Shown: positions 26,127-35,184 of the stretch, in pieces
Layout of the letters: every line of letters begins with the position of its first letter
Numbering within the stretch: the stretch's first letter is position 1
Assembly (NCBI RefSeq): GCF_014524545.1
Contig: NZ_CP053557.1
Coordinates: 955,501-1,019,500, forward strand
Source of the DNA: Exiguobacterium sp. Helios
Lineage (GTDB): Bacteria > Bacillota > Bacilli > Exiguobacteriales > Exiguobacteriaceae
Direction of reading: 5' to 3'
DNA: 64,000 nucleotides
Translations under genes and position numbers: made by a program
Notes under the pieces: model-generated
Database searches by the model: none
What the model was told of the DNA's origin: nothing
The model's input: the letters and a program-made list of their open reading frames with translations, nothing else

Positions 26127-27011
26127 TTGGCAAAAGCAATCAAATTATTGATCTCAGACATGGATGGTACGGTGTTATCCAGTAAACAGAAAATAGAACC
26201 GGAAACGATTGCAGCCATTGAAGCTGCAAAAGAACAAGGCATTGATTTTGCGATTGCGACAGGACGAAACTACTTAAATGCAAAAGAATTGACGGATCAG
26301 GCAGGGATCACATGTCCGATCATCGCGTCGAACGGAGCGCGCGTTTTGACCGTTGACGGGGAAGAACTGAGTGCGACGACGCTGACAACTGAGCAAGCGC
26401 AACAAATTTACGGCATCATCAGCCAATACGAAGTATTTTTTGAGATGTTTTGTGACCAAGGTCTCGTCACGGCACAAGGATCAACGATTGACGCCGCCTA
26501 TGATTCGCTCAAGGAAATGAGTCAGGAAAGCGACCGGGCAAAGGATGTGCTCGACTTTTTCCACAATCGTTATTACGTCAATGAAGATGTCAAGATGATT
26601 GATGGATTCCGCTCATTCATTCGTAACCAAGCAGGGCAGGTCTTTAAGTTCATTTCCTTCTCTTTTGATCAGGAGTTGATGAAAAAGATTTGGAAAGAAA
26701 TCGAACAAAAAGTGGACGGAATTTATGTGACGTCGTCCGGTCATGACAACATTGAAGTCATGGCACTTGGTGCCGATAAAGGAACAGCGGTCAAAACACT
26801 GGCAAAGCACCTTGGAGTGTCAATCGAAGAGGTCGCCGTCATCGGGGACAACTTAAATGATGTTCCGATGTTCAAAGTCGCCGGAATGGCGATAGCGATG
26901 GGGAATGGTCATGACGACGCAAAAGCGATTGCGCATCAAGTGACGAAAACAAATAATGAAAATGGGGTCGGCTATGCGATTCGTCAGTTGGCTGATCGGG
27001 CATGGACGTAA
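26127..27011 (+). CDS. Cof-type HAD-superfamily phosphatase
   Basis: 294-residue sugar/nucleotide phosphatase of the Cof subfamily (IIB cap). HAD motif I LISDMDGTVLSS with nucleophile Asp, motif II ATGRN, motif III Lys in LGADKGTAV, motif IV VIGDNLNDVPMFKVAG. Substrates of such proteins range from flavin and pyridoxal phosphates to sugar phosphates, so the true one is unclear. The start is taken as TTG at 26127 because AAGGAG is 10 bases upstream; the in-frame GTG at 26118 sits inside the ribosome site. The gene is tightly followed by mscL. Confidence 0.88.
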   Translation: MAKAIKLLISDMDGTVLSSKQKIEPETIAAIEAAKEQGIDFAIATGRNYLNAKELTDQAGITCPIIASNGARVLTVDGEELSATTLTTEQAQQIYGIISQYEVFFEMFCDQGLVTAQGSTIDAAYDSLKEMSQESDRAKDVLDFFHNRYYVNEDVKMIDGFRSFIRNQAGQVFKFISFSFDQELMKKIWKEIEQKVDGIYVTSSGHDNIEVMALGADKGTAVKTLAKHLGVSIEEVAVIGDNLNDVPMFKVAGMAIAMGNGHDDAKAIAHQVTKTNNENGVGYAIRQLADRAWT

Positions 27012-27031
27012 CAAGAGAGGGGGAACAGGCA

Positions 27032-27421
27032 TTGTTCAAAGCGTTTAAGGAGTTTGCGTTTCGCGGAAATGTCATTGATTTGGCAGTAGGGGTCATCCTC
27101 GGGGCTGCCTTCAGTGGCATCATCAAATCTTTGGTCGACAGTATCTTCATGCCGTTGATCGGCATTATCATCGGTGGAATTGATGTCAAAGGATTGTCCG
27201 TCGAGGTCGGAAATGCTAATTTGTTATACGGTCAATTCCTGCAAGCGAGCATTGAGTTCATCTTGATTGCATTTGCCTTGTTTTTGTTTGTGAAAGGCAT
27301 CAATGCTTTTCGTCGGAAAGAGGAGACGACGGAAGAAGTCGCAGCTCCGACGACGGAAGAAAAACTGCTTACGGAAATCCGTGATGCACTGGTCCGTCAA
27401 AATGATGAACGCATGACATGA
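27032..27421 (+). CDS. mscL: Large-conductance mechanosensitive channel
   Basis: Opens under membrane tension to release solutes during hypo-osmotic shock. 129 residues: amphipathic N-terminus LFKAFKEFAFRGN, TM1 VIDLAVGVILGAAFSGIIKSLV, periplasmic-side loop, TM2 FILIAFALFLFVKGI, and a C-terminal helical bundle. The start is TTG at 27032, which places FKEFAFRGN as in the family and has AGGGGG nine bases upstream; the frame from 27002 would add ten residues overlapping the HAD gene. 20 bases from the HAD gene, so probably the same transcript. Confidence 0.94.
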   Translation: MFKAFKEFAFRGNVIDLAVGVILGAAFSGIIKSLVDSIFMPLIGIIIGGIDVKGLSVEVGNANLLYGQFLQASIEFILIAFALFLFVKGINAFRRKEETTEEVAAPTTEEKLLTEIRDALVRQNDERMT

Positions 27422-27426
27422 TCAAC

Positions 27427-27477
27427 AAAAGACTCATTTTCCACTGGAGCTCGTCCGGTGAAAAATGAGTCTTTTTT
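27427..27477. terminator. Bidirectional terminator between mscL and the helicase gene
   Basis: AAAAGACTCATTTT..CAC / GTG..AAAATGAGTCTTTT stem, T-runs on both strands. It abuts the stop codon of the converging helicase gene. Confidence 0.85.
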
Positions 27478-29650
27478 AAAGAATCGTTATCAGATGATTT
27501 TCGGAACAGACTTGGAGGGACAGTTGCTTATCGATGCCCTTATCAAACTGAATCTCGAGAACGTCGTCCATCAAATGAACAATCGTTCCCTCGCCGAAGG
27601 ATTTATGACGAATTCGCATGTTCTTCTCGACGGCAAGAAGCGGTCCTGCCGGTGTATCGTTCAAACGCGGAGCATAGCGGGCTTCTTTTTGTGCCTTTTG
27701 ATCCGGATTGAGAATCTGTCGGATATTTGCGATGAATAAGGATTCTTCGACCGGCTTTGACTTATACCGGTAAGACAAAAGATGAAGATCGTGCCGTGCC
27801 CGTGTCATACCGACATAAAACAGGCGGACTGCTTCTTCCATTTCTTCGAGTTGTCCGTCTTTGTAAGATTTGATGTTATCAGACGACGGAAGAACACCGT
27901 TGATCAGATCAATCATGAAGACACGATCGAACTCAAGTCCCTTGGCACTGTGGAAAGTCGATAAGGTAACGGCATTTTGATGTTTATTGGACTTCGCTTG
28001 ACGCATTAATTGTTCGAGATGCAAAATCCGTTCTTTAAAGGCAAGGGACGTCGGAAGATCACTTGCAACATTTTCAATCGTATTGAGCATTTCAAGTAAA
28101 AAATCAATGCTGAATCCAAGACTGTCACTCATTTTTTTCAGGTTTTTTTCATAGCCCAGTTCATTACGAATCAGTGCCAATGCGGCAGCAGGACGGGCAG
28201 TTTGCATGGCAGCAAAGACCGATTTAATGGTTTTGAGTTGTTTTTTTTGATAAAACTTCATCTCGACATGATGAAGCAACAAATCAAACACGTTTTCTCC
28301 GTTCCGTAATTCGTACAGACGCTGTAATTGAACTTTTGAGATATACCCTGCAAATTTCGTATGAATTTGCGCCAAAACATCCACATCGGAAGGGTCGTTT
28401 GCCAATTCGATGAAATGTAAGATATCCTTTAAAACCCAATGGCTAAAGAATTTATGGTCGACGTCCTTGATATAAAAAGGAATGCCGGCTAGATCAAGAG
28501 CATTCATGATGTTTATCGAGGACGAATTATTACGGTATAAAATCGCTACTTCTTTAAAATTCGTTTCCTCACGTAATTGACGAATGACATACCGCGTTTG
28601 GTCTTCGTACGCCGGTAACGTTTCAACGGTGATGGCACGGGACGACGGATTTTCCGTATACATTTTCTTCGGGTAACGGACCTTATTACGCTGAATGAAC
28701 CGATTGGCGGTCTCGACGATTTCTTTAGAGGAACGATAGTTTTGTTCCATGTACAATACGGTCGCATCGGGATACGTATCTTTAAAGTGGATGATTTTTG
28801 ATACATCCGCACCGCGCCAGCTGTACAGCGTTTGATCATCGTCGGCGACGACACAAAGGTTATTGTGAGGCAGTGCCAGTTTTTCGACAAGTTGATGCTG
28901 AACTAAAGACGTATCCTGACTTTCGTCCGTTAAAATATACTCAAAACGCCGTTGGTACGATCTAAGCAGTGCGGCATCTTCTGACAGAATCGTATTGGCA
29001 TACGTCAACATGTCATCAAAGTCCATCAGCGGATGGAGGGGATCCCGCAGTTTAAATTGTTCATAAGCTGAGTAAATCTCCGGAAAATGTTTAATGGTCG
29101 TTTTTAATGTTTCAACATCCTTCGTTACCAATAACCGATTTTTAACGAAAGAAATCATTCGCAGTAATTCATCCATCTGATCTTCCGTAATGACGCTCCG
29201 GTTAATTTCTTGGAAAATCCGGCGAAGAATCATTCGTTTATGCAACGGCTGTTCCGGACGATGTGTTGCCGATTTTTCAACGGCTCCTTCGATAATCGTA
29301 TACTGAAGGCGACGTGTTGCCGCATAATCACGGACGACTTGAAAGGCAAAACTATGGATCGTCGAAAAGGAAGCCGTCGTCCCGATTAAATGATGAAACC
29401 AATCATGAAAACGTTCTGCCATCTCATGAGCAGCGGCTTTGCTGAAAGTTAATCCTAAAATAGACCGGGGATTCACCTTTTTTTCGAGAATCAAATAGGC
29501 AATTTTAAAGTTCAATGTTGTGGTTTTTCCTGAACCCGGGGAAGCGAGTAATAGGAGCGGACCTCGATCGTGCTCAATCGCTTGGCGCTGGACAGCATTT
29601 AGTTTGGTCCCGGTTTCCATCTCCATGCGTTCAAAAAAGTCTGGGGACAT
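27476..29650 (-). CDS. UvrD/PcrA-like superfamily 1 DNA helicase (YjcD type)
   Basis: 724-residue 3'-5' helicase. Motifs: Q-motif LNAVQRQAIEH, Walker A ASPGSGKTTTL, Ia TFSKAAAHEM, II ILTDESQDTS (DESQ box), III VVADDDQTLYSWRGA, IV YRSSKEIVETANRF, V TFHSAKGLEFDRVFM, VI LFYVGMTRARHDLHL. Shorter and more divergent than PcrA, matching the B. subtilis paralogue YjcD (about 760 residues). The C-terminal region (LLAVEKNMRIRHKSFGEGTIVHLMDD) resembles the PcrA tail that binds RNA polymerase. Repair or transcription-conflict role is inferred. The ATG at 29650 has AGAGGTG upstream; a GTG at 29662 is possible. Confidence 0.85.
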   Translation of the reverse strand: MSPDFFERMEMETGTKLNAVQRQAIEHDRGPLLLLASPGSGKTTTLNFKIAYLILEKKVNPRSILGLTFSKAAAHEMAERFHDWFHHLIGTTASFSTIHSFAFQVVRDYAATRRLQYTIIEGAVEKSATHRPEQPLHKRMILRRIFQEINRSVITEDQMDELLRMISFVKNRLLVTKDVETLKTTIKHFPEIYSAYEQFKLRDPLHPLMDFDDMLTYANTILSEDAALLRSYQRRFEYILTDESQDTSLVQHQLVEKLALPHNNLCVVADDDQTLYSWRGADVSKIIHFKDTYPDATVLYMEQNYRSSKEIVETANRFIQRNKVRYPKKMYTENPSSRAITVETLPAYEDQTRYVIRQLREETNFKEVAILYRNNSSSINIMNALDLAGIPFYIKDVDHKFFSHWVLKDILHFIELANDPSDVDVLAQIHTKFAGYISKVQLQRLYELRNGENVFDLLLHHVEMKFYQKKQLKTIKSVFAAMQTARPAAALALIRNELGYEKNLKKMSDSLGFSIDFLLEMLNTIENVASDLPTSLAFKERILHLEQLMRQAKSNKHQNAVTLSTFHSAKGLEFDRVFMIDLINGVLPSSDNIKSYKDGQLEEMEEAVRLFYVGMTRARHDLHLLSYRYKSKPVEESLFIANIRQILNPDQKAQKEARYAPRLNDTPAGPLLAVEKNMRIRHKSFGEGTIVHLMDDVLEIQFDKGIDKQLSLQVCSENHLITIL

Positions 29651-29770
29651 CGGTTTATTCACCTCTTACCTTTGTAAACTCAATTTTCTTTTCTTAGTTT
29701 AGCATTTTCAGCCGGACAATTGATTAAGTCTACACAAGAAGTGGAATATAAGTAAAGATAAAATCTTTTA

Positions 29771-29784
29771 CAGGAACGTTCCTG
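29771..29784. promoter_or_regulatory. Perfect palindrome upstream of the GNAT gene
   Basis: CAGGAACGTTCCTG, a 14-base perfect palindrome, ends five bases before the -35 hexamer of the next gene's promoter. The position suits an operator; no regulator is identified. Confidence 0.4.
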
Positions 29785-29789
29785 AATCA

Positions 29790-29818
29790 TTGGCTAAAAC
29801 ATCTAGAACATGTAAAAT
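29790..29818 (+). promoter_or_regulatory. Promoter of the GNAT gene at 29877
   Basis: TTGGCT, 17-base spacer, TAAAAT, about 60 bases before the start codon. Confidence 0.55.
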
Positions 29819-29876
29819 GGAAATAGATGTAAGGGGAGTGTTGGGTCTCCTTGACTAATGGAAGGCGGAAAAAAGT

Positions 29877-30371
29877 ATGTCTCAAGTAAAGCTGTTTATG
29901 TATACCGATGAACATTATGAACAATGTGATGCGTTTATTCTTCCGGAAGAACAAATCCAATTTACGACATTTCCGACCGAAGTCGTGTCGGAAGCGGTAA
30001 GTAATCCGGACAAGTTTCCGGTCGTCATAAAAAAAGAGATGGAAGTCGTCGGATTTTTCATCCTGCATTTAAATCCACCGAAAACATACCGGACAGATGA
30101 ACGCAGTGTCCTGTTGCGGGCTTTTTCGATTGATGCAAGACATCAGCAACAAGGCTATGCCAAAGAAGCAATGATGCAATTACCTGCATTCGTGAATGAA
30201 CATTTTCCAGAAGTAACGGCGATTACGTTAGCGGTCAATAAAAAGAATATCGCGGCAAAATCCTTGTACTTTAAAACAGGTTATGTGGACACGTTACAAT
30301 CTGTCATGGGTCCGATTGGCGAACAACACATATTAGCCTTTGATCTTCAAAAAGAAACAGCTCCTCAATAA
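29877..30371 (+). CDS. GNAT family N-acetyltransferase
   Basis: 164-residue acetyl-CoA-dependent acetyltransferase. The acetyl-CoA-binding motif is clear in RAFSIDARHQQQGYAKEAMMQL (the Q-x-x-G-Y/x-A loop at about residues 90-100), followed by the beta bulge and VNKKNIAAKSLYFKTGYV typical of motif B. The substrate cannot be inferred; relatives acetylate spermidine, amino acids, antibiotics or ribosomal proteins. GGAAGGCGG precedes the ATG. It is transcribed alone with its own promoter and terminator. Confidence 0.85.
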   Translation: MSQVKLFMYTDEHYEQCDAFILPEEQIQFTTFPTEVVSEAVSNPDKFPVVIKKEMEVVGFFILHLNPPKTYRTDERSVLLRAFSIDARHQQQGYAKEAMMQLPAFVNEHFPEVTAITLAVNKKNIAAKSLYFKTGYVDTLQSVMGPIGEQHILAFDLQKETAPQ

Positions 30372-30414
30372 AAAGCACATTCCACAGCTGATCTGTGAGG
30401 AATGTGCTTTTTTT
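30371..30414 (+). terminator. Terminator of the GNAT gene
   Basis: AAAGCACATTCC / GGAATGTGCTTT 12-bp stem with a seven-T tail. Confidence 0.88.
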
Positions 30415-30439
30415 GCAGGAATAAAAAAGAATCAACGGC

Positions 30440-31900
30440 TTACAGGCTGTAAATGGCCAGCTGAGCCGTCGCGTCACCTGTCAGAACGATGCCTTGGCTC
30501 GTCGTTTTCGGGAAAATCCGGGCGGAAGCAACGGCTTCCCCGTCATTTAGAAATACTTCGATTGACGAACGATCAACGAACACCCGTAAGGTATGCAATG
30601 GTTCGGTCAATACGGTAGAACGAGTCGTACCATATTCGAGTGCTGGCACCTCTGCCCCTGATTGTCCGCGATCAATGGTAAATCGATTCGTTTGTTGATC
30701 GTATCGCAGAACGGTTTCTTCCTGCTCGCTGACCCGAAGCTTCACTTCCAATTGGTCGGAAGAAAGTTGCAACTGGGACAACTCGAGCTCGAAAATTTCT
30801 GCTTGTGCAGGCAGGACTTCACGGACCAACTTCAGTTCCTTTTCGTACAACGTTTCTTTACGGAGTGACGTTAGTTCCTGAACGGGTTTTTGACGCAACT
30901 GCTGATTTTCGAGTGTCAGTTCTCGCGGCAACGTCAAACCGTGTGCCCAGTTATAACGGTCGCTTGGATACGAGATGTCAGGTAACCCCATCCAGCCGAC
31001 AAGAATCCGGCGTCCGTCTGCTGCAAGTGTCGTCTGGGGAGCATAAAAATCAAATCCGAAATCAAGTTCCACAAAATCCTCATGTTGGAAAGCAAGCTCG
31101 GGAAGGGCGAGTGGTTGTCCCATCAAATATCCCGACTGGAAGATGTTTTGGTAACGATCTCCTGCGGGAGCAATCCCTTGCGGACTGAACAGTAATAGTC
31201 CTTTTCCGTCCAGTTCAAAATAATCAGGACATTCCCACATGTAACCGAATTGATCGTAACGGGTGACGAGTTCGCCCATCAAGGTCCAGCTCTCCGCATC
31301 TTCGGATTGATACATTACTGTGCAGCCGGTCAGATCGTCACGTTGAGCCCCGATGATGCAATACCATGTACCGTGATGCTGAAACACTTTAGGGTCCCGG
31401 AAATGCTCGGTATAGCCATTTGGAACGGTTGGAATGGCAGGGGGCAGATGCTTGTCAATCCGGCCGTCCGAACGAAGGTGACCAACGATTTGACTCGTGT
31501 GTCGCTTCCAATCTGCATCCCGTTTGTTTCCTGTATACATGATATGGATCTGATCATTTTTAATGAAACCACTTCCGGAGTAAGCACCGTGTGAATCAGG
31601 ATCATCGTTTGGAATAAGGGCTGCTCCCTCATCAAACCAGTGCACTAAATCCTTTGAAGTCATGTGGTACCAGTATTTCAATCCGTGAACGGGGCCGAGC
31701 GGGAACCATTGGTAAAAAAGATGATACGTGCCGTTGTGATAAACAAATCCGTTCGGATCGTTCAACAAACCGGTTGGGGGTTGAATGTGGAAAGAAAACC
31801 GCCAAGGTGAGTTGCGTACTTCTTCTTTCATGAGTTGATACACTTCCGGTGCAAGATCGGAAAGCGGGCGATAGCGTGCTTCGCGTGTCCACTGATTCAT
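30440..31900 (-). CDS. sacA: Sucrose-6-phosphate hydrolase (GH32)
   Basis: Hydrolyses sucrose 6-phosphate to glucose 6-phosphate and fructose. 486 residues; GH32 motifs: nucleophile LLNDPNGF (about residue 46-53), transition-state motif FRDPKVF (about 158), acid/base WECPDYFELDG (about 222), plus the C-terminal beta-sandwich with VFVDRSSIEVFLNDGE. No PTS EII or ScrR/SacT gene is adjacent, so its sugar-uptake partner is elsewhere. AAGGAGCTG precedes the ATG; a good sigma-A promoter lies upstream. Invertase or levanase activity is possible in this family, but the intracellular form (no signal peptide) favours the phosphate substrate. Confidence 0.88.
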   Translation of the reverse strand: MNQWTREARYRPLSDLAPEVYQLMKEEVRNSPWRFSFHIQPPTGLLNDPNGFVYHNGTYHLFYQWFPLGPVHGLKYWYHMTSKDLVHWFDEGAALIPNDDPDSHGAYSGSGFIKNDQIHIMYTGNKRDADWKRHTSQIVGHLRSDGRIDKHLPPAIPTVPNGYTEHFRDPKVFQHHGTWYCIIGAQRDDLTGCTVMYQSEDAESWTLMGELVTRYDQFGYMWECPDYFELDGKGLLLFSPQGIAPAGDRYQNIFQSGYLMGQPLALPELAFQHEDFVELDFGFDFYAPQTTLAADGRRILVGWMGLPDISYPSDRYNWAHGLTLPRELTLENQQLRQKPVQELTSLRKETLYEKELKLVREVLPAQAEIFELELSQLQLSSDQLEVKLRVSEQEETVLRYDQQTNRFTIDRGQSGAEVPALEYGTTRSTVLTEPLHTLRVFVDRSSIEVFLNDGEAVASARIFPKTTSQGIVLTGDATAQLAIYSL

Positions 31901-31952
31901 GTTGTCAGCTCCTTGTTGTAAGTAGTTGGGGATTGCTTCTTCTATGCGTTCA

Positions 31953-31981
31953 CATTACGGAGAAGCGGTGATCTTGTCAAT
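31953..31981 (-). promoter_or_regulatory. Sigma-A promoter of sacA
   Basis: Minus strand: TTGACA (31976-31981), 17-base spacer, TAATGT (31953-31958), 53 bases before the start codon. A degenerate CRE-like sequence just overlaps it but has two core mismatches. Confidence 0.62.
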
Positions 31982-31989
31982 GAAGCCTC

Positions 31990-33588
31990 TTAATGATGGA
32001 AGGTCAAGCATCCTTTGCCCCGGTGTTTGGAATCATACAAAGCAAGATCCGCACGGTGAATGACTTGTTCGATCGATTCTTCGGTCGAACGAACGGCGAC
32101 TCCGATGCTGGCTCCAATAAACAAAGTTTGTTGATTCAGAAGATACGGATACGAAAGCGTGTGGATGATGTCCTTGCCGTACCGGTCGATATCTTCCGTC
32201 GAAATCTGTTCGTTGAGGATAATCAGAAACTCATCCCCGCCAAGCCGTGCCGTAATCCCTTCATAGCGTAAGGATTTTTGAAGACGGTCGGCAACTTCGA
32301 TTAACAATAAATCACCCATCGCATGACCATACTGATCATTGATTGCTTTAAATCCGTCTAAATCAAGATACAGGTAAATCTGATCATGCGTTTTACGAGA
32401 CAGTTCATCCAGATAATCAGATAAACCATTCCGGTTCGGCAGTCCGGTCAAAGCGTCATGAAGGGCGAGTGACTCGTAGGTCGTTCGTTCTTGCTCGGTA
32501 TGGGTCAATTTCGTCGTCAGTTCGCGTAACGCGACGGACAGTACTTCTATCTCACGAATCCCGGTATGTGACGGAATCGATTTTGATCGATCGTGTTGCA
32601 TGGCTTCTGCTGCCTGCGTGATTTTCTTTAAGGGGCGAGTCAACAATCGGGCTACGAACCAACCGATGATGGCTGTCAGCAAAGAAGCAATCAATCCGGC
32701 AATCAAGATGTAATTTCTCAGAGTGCTTGCATCTGAAAAGGCAACTTGACTCGGTTGGCGGACGAGAACGGTCCAGCCGAGACCGTCGTAGTTTTTATAG
32801 CCTTTACTTTTGGCGACACCGGTTAAGTATTCCTGCCCTTTTTCCCAGTCGGAAATCCGGTATCCTTTTTGATTTCCGGCTAACCAGGCAGACGGTAAGT
32901 TTTTCCCGCGCCACTGTTTCGGACCGAGAAGGACCGTCCGGTTTTGTTTACTGACGATGAAGAATTCGACATCTTTAATCTGTGCGGTAGAACTTTGGAA
33001 GCTTTGTTCGATTTCCTTGGCCCATTCAAAGCTGAGATGTGCGGCGAGGACGCCACTCATTTTTCCGTTTATAAATAACGGTGTGCTGATATCGACGAAC
33101 TGTAACGGTTCGCCGCTCGGGTTGGGAAGTAATTTGGCCAGTAAAACAGCATCATGCACATCTCCGATAAACGGTTTTTTTTGTGCTTCCTGAAAGACAG
33201 GACGCGCTTTGATTGATTGACCTTCTAGAATTTTCCCGGTCGATGCAACGACTTGTCCATCAGGATCCATGACGCCAATCCATGAAAAGTCAGGGATTTG
33301 TTGTTGCAACTGTTCAAGCGTATTGCGTGTTTCAGCCGGATTTTGTTCGTCACGAATCGTCGGTAACGTCCGTAAGACGTTGACTTCAGCGGTACGGGAC
33401 CACATATAGTGATCCAGTTTATCGGATAACTGATAGGCAGTGGCAGACAAAGTCGTTCCTACTTCATCCTGTAGACGGTCTGTTGCACGATTGCTGATTA
33501 AAAACGTCAAGGAAAGTGTCATGACGAAAAAAAGACCGGCAATCAATAAGGCGAGTAAAACATCAAAACGGATAGAAAATTTCTTCAT
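31990..33588 (-). CDS. Membrane diguanylate cyclase with Cache sensor
   Basis: 532 residues: TM1 (about 8-30), an extracytoplasmic double-Cache-like domain (about 35-285), TM2 (about 292-318), HAMP, and a GGDEF domain (about 370-530) with the intact active site ARLGGDEFLIIL, so synthesis of cyclic di-GMP is expected. There is no EAL domain. The I-site (RxxD) is not obvious, so product inhibition may be absent. Start at 33588 is chosen: TTGGAG precedes it and the signal-like hydrophobic segment begins right after; the frame to 33633 would add an implausible leader. The environmental ligand of the Cache domain is unknown. Confidence 0.9.
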   Translation of the reverse strand: MKKFSIRFDVLLALLIAGLFFVMTLSLTFLISNRATDRLQDEVGTTLSATAYQLSDKLDHYMWSRTAEVNVLRTLPTIRDEQNPAETRNTLEQLQQQIPDFSWIGVMDPDGQVVASTGKILEGQSIKARPVFQEAQKKPFIGDVHDAVLLAKLLPNPSGEPLQFVDISTPLFINGKMSGVLAAHLSFEWAKEIEQSFQSSTAQIKDVEFFIVSKQNRTVLLGPKQWRGKNLPSAWLAGNQKGYRISDWEKGQEYLTGVAKSKGYKNYDGLGWTVLVRQPSQVAFSDASTLRNYILIAGLIASLLTAIIGWFVARLLTRPLKKITQAAEAMQHDRSKSIPSHTGIREIEVLSVALRELTTKLTHTEQERTTYESLALHDALTGLPNRNGLSDYLDELSRKTHDQIYLYLDLDGFKAINDQYGHAMGDLLLIEVADRLQKSLRYEGITARLGGDEFLIILNEQISTEDIDRYGKDIIHTLSYPYLLNQQTLFIGASIGVAVRSTEESIEQVIHRADLALYDSKHRGKGCLTFHH

Positions 33589-33632
33589 AATAAACTCCAA
33601 TTCCATTAATGAGATAAACAGGATTCTTCTCA

Positions 33633-34118
33633 TTATTTTAGCATACGATCATCGCATGATTTCATTTTGATGAAAACTTCGACGGGTTGATTGTGATTGG
33701 ATATTCCATATCGTTCGAAGCGGAAACCGAGATCTTCCCAAAAGCGACGTCCTGATACATTTTCAGGTAGGACGGCTAGACGAATGACAGGACAATCATG
33801 TAAATACTGTTCGTGGAAAAGACGGAAAATCATCGAACCGATGCCCTGGCGATGAAGCCGTTCGGGCATTAAAAACAACCCGATCCAGGTGGAATGATCG
33901 GTTAGGTGTTCCGGTAAATAATCGATGAGGGCAAGTATATCTTCCCCGTCAAGACAAAGGAGGCTAATCGTATCGGGATTTAAAAATTCTGCTTCTAATT
34001 CGTGTTCTGATAAAGGAAGTAATCGACCTTCCAGTTGAACATAGTGCGGGTGTTCAGCATAGATGGATTGAATGGTTGGAAAATCTATTTTTGTCACAGG
34101 AACAAATTGAAGTGGCAT
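33633..34118 (-). CDS. GNAT family N-acetyltransferase
   Basis: 161 residues. Acetyl-CoA loop in GLFLMPERLHRQGIGSMIFRLFHEQY (RQGIG at about 102) and motif B LAVLPENVSGRRFWEDLGFRFERYG. Substrate unknown. CTGGAGGAA precedes the ATG. It lies upstream of the cyclase gene on the same strand with about 45 bases between, so the two may be co-transcribed, but no functional connection is evident. Confidence 0.85.
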   Translation of the reverse strand: MPLQFVPVTKIDFPTIQSIYAEHPHYVQLEGRLLPLSEHELEAEFLNPDTISLLCLDGEDILALIDYLPEHLTDHSTWIGLFLMPERLHRQGIGSMIFRLFHEQYLHDCPVIRLAVLPENVSGRRFWEDLGFRFERYGISNHNQPVEVFIKMKSCDDRMLK

Positions 34119-34266
34119 CGGGGTTCCTCCAGTTAAATAGAGTAGTGAACATCTTTTAGTATACGATTTTGAATTGGAAATGGATTACATAATTGTAAGG
34201 ATAGGAACTTTTTTACTTTGAATCACGTACACTGAAGTAAGAAGAACAGCAAGAGGAGGAAAAAAG

Positions 34267-35184
34267 ATGCTGAAAATTGAACACGTATCAAAACGTTTAG
34301 GCAAAGAACAGATTTTAAAGGATGTCAGCTTTGAAGTGGCGCCAGGAGAAGTGTTTGGATTTCTTGGACCAAACGGGGCAGGGAAAACAACGACCATCCG
34401 AATCATTACAGGACTAATGGAACAGGATGAGGGGACAGTCACCGTCAATGGTTTTGACGTCGTCCATGAACGCTCAAAAGCATTGACACAAATCGGTGCT
34501 ATCGTCGAAAATCCGGCATTCTACACCTACATGACGGGCAAGCAAAATCTTGTTCATGCCAAGAATCTGATTCCGGGTCTGACTCAGGTTGACTATGAGG
34601 CATTAGCGAAACTCGTTGGTCTTGAAGGAAAACTGTCGAAAAAAGTCGGTGAATATTCACTCGGAATGAAACAACGTCTTGGAATTGCCCGGGCCTTGTT
34701 ACATAATCCGCGGGTTTTGATTTTGGATGAACCGACGAATGGACTGGATCCGGCCGGGATTGCCGAACTGCGCGAATATCTCCGGGCAATGGCACGCGAG
34801 CAGGATATTGCGATTTTGATTTCCAGCCATATGTTAGGTGAGATGGAACAAATCAGTGACCGGTATGCGATCATCGACCAAGGGGTCATCAAATCGGTCG
34901 AGTCTGTCCGAAATGAGACGGGAGCCAAAATCATGATTCGTGTTCCGGAAAATAATGTACGCGACGTCATTGAAGCATTGCGGGTTGCCAACTATCCGGC
35001 CGAACGCTTGAACGATAAAATCGTCATCACGGCACCTGAAACCGAGACACCGGCTATCGCCCGATTAATCGTCCCGATTGCTGATTTACATGAACTGACT
35101 GTAAAACGAATGACACTGGAAGAACAATTCTTGCAAGTGACGAAAAAAGAGGGGGATTCACATGCTTTCGCTCATACAAAATGA
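34267..35184 (+). CDS. ABC transporter ATPase (BcrA/CcmA-like)
   Basis: 305-residue ATPase of a two-gene exporter. Walker A LGPNGAGKTTT (about 38), signature YSLGMKQRLGIARALL, Walker B VLILDEPTNGLDP, H-loop SSH, plus a C-terminal ~80-residue extension common in lantibiotic/bacitracin resistance exporters (BcrA-type). It overlaps the permease gene by 23 bases. Function may be export of a peptide or drug, or lipid flipping; there is no neighbouring two-component pair to suggest a bacitracin-type sensor. GAGGAGGAAAA precedes the ATG. Confidence 0.88.
   Translation: MLKIEHVSKRLGKEQILKDVSFEVAPGEVFGFLGPNGAGKTTTIRIITGLMEQDEGTVTVNGFDVVHERSKALTQIGAIVENPAFYTYMTGKQNLVHAKNLIPGLTQVDYEALAKLVGLEGKLSKKVGEYSLGMKQRLGIARALLHNPRVLILDEPTNGLDPAGIAELREYLRAMAREQDIAILISSHMLGEMEQISDRYAIIDQGVIKSVESVRNETGAKIMIRVPENNVRDVIEALRVANYPAERLNDKIVITAPETETPAIARLIVPIADLHELTVKRMTLEEQFLQVTKKEGDSHAFAHTK

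Noticed and set aside
29839..29859. Six-codon leader peptide (GTG/TTG to TAA) before the GNAT gene, with AAGGGGAG ahead
   Set aside because: Start is too close to the ribosome site and nothing suggests attenuation; most likely chance.
31945..31960. CRE-like sequence at the sacA promoter
   Set aside because: Two mismatches at conserved core positions, below the level accepted for the other sites.
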